NCBI GenBank assembly: GCA_037138335.1
Contig: JBAXIO010000016.1
Location: 27,649 to 91,648 of the forward strand
Direction: 5' to 3'
Length of the DNA stretch: 64,000 nucleotides
DNA from: CAIRDP01 sp037138335
GTDB taxonomy: Bacteria; Bacteroidota; Bacteroidia; Bacteroidales; FEN-979
Shown here: positions 59,843 through 64,000 of the stretch, piece after piece
How the letters are laid out: each line of letters opens with the position of its first letter
How positions within the stretch are numbered: the first letter of the stretch is position 1
Made by a program: the position numbers and the translations under genes
Notes under the pieces: model-generated
Seen by the model: only the letters and a program-made list of their open reading frames with translations
Told to the model about the DNA's origin: nothing
Database searches by the model: none

Positions 59843-61099
59843 TTAATATGATGATGTTTTATAAAGCTTTATATTTCTGTAGGTGGATGGCTTACTGCCA
59901 AAATTTACGACTTCCCCGTTAGGGATGTAAAACATTCCCGGTTTGAATTCATTAAGAACACAATCCTGCCCGTCACCTATAAAATGCAATCTGCCGTTAT
60001 TCATCTTAACGATATAAAACCGCTCTGCCCTGCCAAATCTTTTCCTGATATATGTTCCTTCGTATTGCCGCCAACTATCTTTTTCCGGTCCTTTTTGATC
60101 ATATTTGCTTTCACTTATATTCCATTGCATGCCATCATAAGGTCTGGTCACCGATACCGCCTTCCCATTGACATCAACATTGAAACGATACAGGTAAACC
60201 CCTGATACGAATTCAACAGGAGTAACGGGCTTAAGCGGCACAAACGAAGTACCAGAAACATAGCCGAAAACGCTGTCTTTTATGAGAAATTTCATATCAT
60301 CGTTTGTACCATTATAATTTCCTTCCAGATTATCAGGTAAGAAGCGGGGACCAACAGAAACGGCAGTCACATGCCGGTTCAACCAGTCAGATGGACCTTC
60401 ATTTTTCTTACCTGTTACAAATTCAACTATTTTTAAGAGTATATATTCTGTAAACGGTTTATGGATTACCTGTTCCAGGCAATAAGCCGCGAGTTCAATC
60501 CCGAGATTTGAATATTCGGCATGTTCACCTGTACGAAACCTGAGCCAGGTTTGAGAAATGCTTTGAATATGGCTTTCATAGGAAGGAGAATAAGGATCAG
60601 CATTATTTCCAACAGGAGCATCATGCGTCAAGCCTGAGGTCATACTTATGAGATGACGGATTGTGATCTCCGACATCGGATCACCGGCGAATCTTGATTG
60701 GATTGTGAATCCCGGCAAATAATTCTTTATAGGCACATCGAAATTTAAAAGCCCCTGTTGTTCGGCTATCATGAGGCCGGTTACGGTTACCGGTTTTGAA
60801 ACGGAGAGTATGCCAAAGATTGTGTTTGTATCAACTCTTGCTGTTCGCAATTTATCCCTGTACCCAAAGCCTTCAGCCATCAATATTTTGTCGCGGCTCA
60901 CGATGGCAACTGCAATTCCGGGCAGGTAAACTTCCTTTTTCAGAATCGAATTTACTTTTGTCCTTGTGTCGAGGATCAGCTGTTCAATCTGGTAATTGGT
61001 GATCCCTTTTTGAAGAGCTCCAATTACCTGTGAGTTCGAATACTCAAACGATAAAAGGATAATTAAAAGAATTAAGCATCCGTTTTTTTGTGAGTTCAT
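59843..61099 (-). CDS. Class-C beta-lactamase-like serine hydrolase with probable internal deletion
   Basis: Counting from the ATG at 61099 (MNSQKNGCLILL), the 418-residue protein has a signal peptide and SVSK (Ser99, Lys102). The YSN motif (196-198) starts YSNLGIELAAYC. The usual third motif (HxG/KTG region) and ~150 flanking residues are missing. After about residue 220 (KPFTEYI) the sequence passes directly into the C-terminal beta domain typical of longer members (WLNRHVTAVSVGP, later NLEGNYNG). No frameshift is seen. It may be an inactive, in-frame-deleted paralogue. An alternative start is at 61144. Confidence 0.75.
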   Translation of the reverse strand: MNSQKNGCLILLIILLSFEYSNSQVIGALQKGITNYQIEQLILDTRTKVNSILKKEVYLPGIAVAIVSRDKILMAEGFGYRDKLRTARVDTNTIFGILSVSKPVTVTGLMIAEQQGLLNFDVPIKNYLPGFTIQSRFAGDPMSEITIRHLISMTSGLTHDAPVGNNADPYSPSYESHIQSISQTWLRFRTGEHAEYSNLGIELAAYCLEQVIHKPFTEYILLKIVEFVTGKKNEGPSDWLNRHVTAVSVGPRFLPDNLEGNYNGTNDDMKFLIKDSVFGYVSGTSFVPLKPVTPVEFVSGVYLYRFNVDVNGKAVSVTRPYDGMQWNISESKYDQKGPEKDSWRQYEGTYIRKRFGRAERFYIVKMNNGRLHFIGDGQDCVLNEFKPGMFYIPNGEVVNFGSKPSTYRNIKLYKTSSY

Positions 61100-61209
61100 T
61101 TCAATGTTTTTAATAATTCCTGAAGGCACACAAAATTTATTCATAGTTCCGGGTGACTGACCGGCGGGATTTCAAATTTAATCGTTACTCTGATCAAACA
61201 CGTATTGAA

Positions 61210-62493
61210 TTATTTCAGTTTTTTACCCTCATAGGGAATTTCAATATAGTTTTTATATACAGACTTTATGTACCAGTCTTTTGTTCCTAATTTTTTGCAC
61301 ATTTCAACTCCGGCTTTATAACTTTGAACAGCTTCCCCTCGCATTCCAAGCATATCGTAGCAAAAACCAAGATTCCGAAAATAAAATGCTTTGACAAACC
61401 ATTGACTCCCTTCAGGTATTTCATCCAGTCTGTTCTCAATAGCTTTTAATTTTACAATGGATTTTTTGTAATTACCTTGAAGAAATTCCACCCATGCATA
61501 ATTAAACTCGAGATAAGCTGATTTAGGATTTTCTGCTTCCCATTGATGTAATATTGGTATCGCCTTCCTTACATTCTCTTTTGGAATAATATCAGGGTCA
61601 TCGTCCATTCCTTCCCCATGAAGCAACGAAATAAGCGCTCCGTCGTACATCATATCAATTGCTTGTTTATCTGTAACGTCGTAATAGTTTCTTGCAAGAT
61701 TTTTTTCGATAAAATCTGTAATGTTCTTACTTGGCTTTTCTTCCCTAAGCGGTAAAATATCCTTTAATTTGAGTAATTTTAAATCAGTTCTCTTTGCTAA
61801 TTCAATGTCAAAATAGTGCTTATGCTCGGCACCTGTCAAAATAATAATTCTTTTGTTATTATTCTCCGCAACGGCAATATTTATTAATTCAAGCATTTTA
61901 CTATTGCGCGTTTGATAAGATAAGTTCATGGGGCCATCACCAAAAACAGCCATATTAATTGCATACATTTCCCTGATATAATCATTATATTCCTCTCCGT
62001 TAAAAAACTGATATCCTTGCTTATTTTCATTCCAAACACTGTCAAGGCTGCCATATTTTTTATAAAAGTCCTGCATTATTTCATTTGACTTTTCCAATTC
62101 ATAATATTGTTTTTCTTTTAATTTGTACTCTTCGGTTTTCACATACTTATCTCTTGCTGCCCTATTGTCTACCGGGGGCCACCAATCAATCGGATAAACT
62201 TTTGCTGAGTGTTCAGTCCCATATATTGTAGCTAACATCATTTCCTTGAGGTAAGAGCTCTTCCGAAAATAGCTTTCCGGAATTTCCACACAAATTGCAT
62301 CAGGCTGAAAAGTAGATAAAATCTTCAGTATATCTGTATACGTATAATTCTTATTGCTTTCATGATTGCCGTGAATTGTAGCAACAACAAGAACTTTTGT
62401 GGAATCAGCCGGTTGCATAGCAATACCAGGTGAGCTTAAAAAAAGCCCAAAGATTAATATACCTGCAAAGACCGTTTGAATTTTTGAAATCAT
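61210..62493 (-). CDS. TraB/TIKI/ChaN-superfamily-like protein with TPR C-terminus
   Basis: The 427-residue protein has a signal peptide (to about residue 26). The superfamily pattern follows: LVVATIHGNHESN (metal-binding HxxxH-like), then AICVEIPE and, about 190 residues on, ILTGAEHKHYFDIELA. These match the EreA/ChaN/TIKI alpha-helical metallo-hydrolase fold, also seen in DUF5694. TPR helices end the protein (SAYLEFNYAWVEFLQGNYKK). A Shine-Dalgarno-like AAAGGAG precedes the ATG. Enzymatic role unknown. Confidence 0.75.
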   Translation of the reverse strand: MISKIQTVFAGILIFGLFLSSPGIAMQPADSTKVLVVATIHGNHESNKNYTYTDILKILSTFQPDAICVEIPESYFRKSSYLKEMMLATIYGTEHSAKVYPIDWWPPVDNRAARDKYVKTEEYKLKEKQYYELEKSNEIMQDFYKKYGSLDSVWNENKQGYQFFNGEEYNDYIREMYAINMAVFGDGPMNLSYQTRNSKMLELINIAVAENNNKRIIILTGAEHKHYFDIELAKRTDLKLLKLKDILPLREEKPSKNITDFIEKNLARNYYDVTDKQAIDMMYDGALISLLHGEGMDDDPDIIPKENVRKAIPILHQWEAENPKSAYLEFNYAWVEFLQGNYKKSIVKLKAIENRLDEIPEGSQWFVKAFYFRNLGFCYDMLGMRGEAVQSYKAGVEMCKKLGTKDWYIKSVYKNYIEIPYEGKKLK

Positions 62494-62533
62494 TTTAACT
62501 CCTTTCTTTTTGACTATTTAAATAATTTATAGT

Positions 62534-62677
62534 TTACCGTAACTTGCTAAATTTCTTCTTCATGGCACTATTGATTTTCAAGAAAACTGAGAGCGGTTTC
62601 AAGTACCCTGTCTCTTCCTGTGCCTGAGCCGCAGTTATTGAAGCGACAAATATTATAGCTGACACTAATTTTTTCAT
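62534..62677 (-). pseudogene. 47-residue signal-peptide-only frame, probable gene remnant
   Basis: An ATG at 62675-62677 opens a 47-codon frame. Its first ~20 residues are a typical signal peptide (MKKLVSAIIFVASITAAQAQ), followed by only 27 residues ending KKKFSKLR. No conserved domain follows. It is most simply a truncated secreted-protein gene in the AT-rich block. A true small exported peptide cannot be excluded. Confidence 0.45.
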
Positions 62678-62735
62678 TTTGCTAATTCTTGAATTAAAAG
62701 ACTAATTTCCAATAAGTTAATCCGATGGTGATATG

Positions 62736-64000
62736 TTATAAAGATGGAAAACGCTCCACCGTCGATTGAACATAGTAAATCCAATTTTCTTCGGGAATCG
62801 TTTCGTCTATGTAAAAATCAGGCTGTAAGCCGATATCGTCAATGGGGAAATCGGGTATCCTGAAACTGGCAGTCATTGTATAGATCAATTGATAAAGGCC
62901 ATTCGGAAAATCGACAATGTGGATATTCGAAAAGTCCAAAGCCCCGGAAGTTGGTCTTCCGAAGACTTTTACTTTACTGCTTTGCTTCACCTGGTATAAA
63001 AAACTTTCATCGGTACTTCCGTTATACTGGTTACAAATAATAGCCACTTTGCGAGGCAAGGAAGTGGGAGCGTATGAACTGTCGACCGAAACATTGGAAC
63101 TGTCCCAGGTGATGAAAGTCCCTATGTTTTGCCTCATCTTCGAAGCAATCCTCCAACAACGGTTCGCACCGGCAGTATCGGAAATGCCTTTTGCATATTC
63201 CTCGTACCCCTGTGCATTCAGTTCGGTTGCCAGGTATTTCATATCAACTGTTCTGATGGGCTGTGTATATATATAGGGCAGCAGGCCAAAAAAGGAATAA
63301 TCACTGCCACCAGTACCATTCCGGATATCGATGATCAGGTTTGGAGTAGTCTTGATCAAGCTGTCATTGCTGTGGAGCAGGCTATCGATAGAAACTTTTT
63401 GACTGTAATTGAAAGACGGTATCCTCAGGTATAATGTTTTTTTGCTCAAGCTATTTATAAACGGGGACCTGGCATTGCGCAGCTTCAGGAACAGTTCATC
63501 CTTTTGTGTAAAACTGCTGGCTGGAAAATCCTTCAGCCAGATAGTGTTCATCATTAACAATATATTCCCTGATTTACCCACCATTCTTGCATTTTCATTC
63601 TTTTTGGAATGATCGCGCATGGAATACACCACCGAAAAAGCAGAATCCTTATTCATCGTAAACACAGCTTTCTTCTGTTTCGGGAGCCAGTAAACACTGT
63701 CGGCCTTTATGATAAAGGCAACAAATTGGTTGTCCTTCCCGGGGGATTGCATGATCCCGATTGAATAGTTATTGCTTTTCCAGATCCCTTCAATGGCATT
63801 CAGTTTGCCCTGCCTCTTCTGCAGGTACTCCCTGAACTGTTCTTTTGAAAAATCAATAACTTCTTCATTTTTATACAGTACCCTGATGGAATCCTTTGAA
63901 TGATCCGACAATGCAGGGGATTGCGCATTCCAGCCGAACCCGTTTTTTGGGAAAGCGCCTATATGGCCTTTGCGAAAAAAAGACAACCACTTGTTCAATA
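62736..64000 (-). CDS. S41-family (C-terminal-processing-like) peptidase, 5' end beyond window
   Basis: The visible 421 codons run off the right edge without a start. The sequence is S41-like: WLSFFRKGHIGAFPKNG (N-terminal helical region of the family), then LIIDIRNGTGGSDYSFF. The catalytic segment is NQYNGSTDESFLYQVKQSS with the nucleophile Ser, followed by FGRPTSGALDFSN. Such enzymes process the C-termini of exported proteins. The gene is partial here only because of the window edge; composition returns to that of the main chromosome. Confidence 0.85.
   Translation of the reverse strand, partial: LNKWLSFFRKGHIGAFPKNGFGWNAQSPALSDHSKDSIRVLYKNEEVIDFSKEQFREYLQKRQGKLNAIEGIWKSNNYSIGIMQSPGKDNQFVAFIIKADSVYWLPKQKKAVFTMNKDSAFSVVYSMRDHSKKNENARMVGKSGNILLMMNTIWLKDFPASSFTQKDELFLKLRNARSPFINSLSKKTLYLRIPSFNYSQKVSIDSLLHSNDSLIKTTPNLIIDIRNGTGGSDYSFFGLLPYIYTQPIRTVDMKYLATELNAQGYEEYAKGISDTAGANRCWRIASKMRQNIGTFITWDSSNVSVDSSYAPTSLPRKVAIICNQYNGSTDESFLYQVKQSSKVKVFGRPTSGALDFSNIHIVDFPNGLYQLIYTMTASFRIPDFPIDDIGLQPDFYIDETIPEENWIYYVQSTVERFPSL

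Noticed and set aside
1..64000. tRNA, rRNA or riboswitch genes
   Set aside because: No cloverleaf-like or known riboswitch consensus was recognised in the intergenic spacers by eye; a covariance-model scan would be decisive.

Overview
The window looks like chromosomal DNA of a member of the phylum Bacteroidota, probably an uncultured Bacteroidales-like lineage. The evidence is three secreted proteins with type IX secretion (T9SS) C-terminal domains, a TonB-dependent receptor paired with a DUF4249 lipoprotein, and phylum-typical families (DUF1599, DUF3127, DUF5606, DUF5687, a BT_3928-type DoxX protein). Many genes are also preceded by the Bacteroidota -7 promoter element TAnnTTTG. No tRNA, rRNA, CRISPR array, prophage or insertion sequence was recognised. 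Coding density is very high, no gene-free stretch exceeds about 300 bases, and five convergent gene pairs abut or overlap.

Layout. 1-9,050 is housekeeping: a minus-strand run (partial secreted protein, prmA, tpiA, an orphan DppB-type permease, a DoxX/thioredoxin-like protein, DUF1599), then folP and the c-di-AMP synthase cdaA, then a TPR lipoprotein, def and ruvX on the minus strand, and dapD. 9,050-23,460 holds a GT9 glycosyltransferase, a Sua5/YrdC protein, the TonB receptor with its DUF4249 partner, purB, pyrK-pyrD, murB, three further glycosyltransferase-like genes, a DUF5606 protein, a PEGA-like protein and a universal stress protein. 23,460-35,700 is mainly envelope and secreted proteins: a LysM/periplasmic-binding fusion, an M23 peptidase, a peptidase M49, a ChbG/beta-lactamase-like fusion and a BMP-type binding lipoprotein, plus guaA. 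35,700-48,700 carries an Lpp-like small lipoprotein, an MBL-fold hydrolase, a 1087-residue T9SS protein, glycerol dehydrogenase, an indolepyruvate-decarboxylase-like enzyme, a BlaI/BlaR1-type regulator pair and two Pmp3/YqaE genes. 48,700-58,500 has an aldo/keto reductase, a three-gene ABC export operon that begins with a 54-codon gene, a TPR histidine kinase and two tandem T9SS paralogues. 58,560-62,735 is visibly AT-richer and holds hydrolase-like genes, one with an apparent internal deletion and one reduced to a signal peptide. The window ends inside an S41 peptidase gene.

The most unusual signals are not protein families. Four arrays of degenerate 7-bp tandem units, and one of 8-bp units, occur in the window. 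Three heptamer arrays and the octamer array are intergenic and switch polarity midway, so they can fold. One 14-unit heptamer array lies in frame inside a gene and encodes its linker. They resemble the heptanucleotide STRR repeats known from cyanobacteria. Other items are a 12-bp perfect inverted repeat against the start codon of the M23 peptidase, a 32-bp block conserved upstream of both duplicated T9SS genes, a two-member family of small orphan proteins each facing the 3' end of a T9SS gene, and -7 boxes placed so close to the start codon (murB, guaA, the Usp gene) that the mRNAs may be leaderless.
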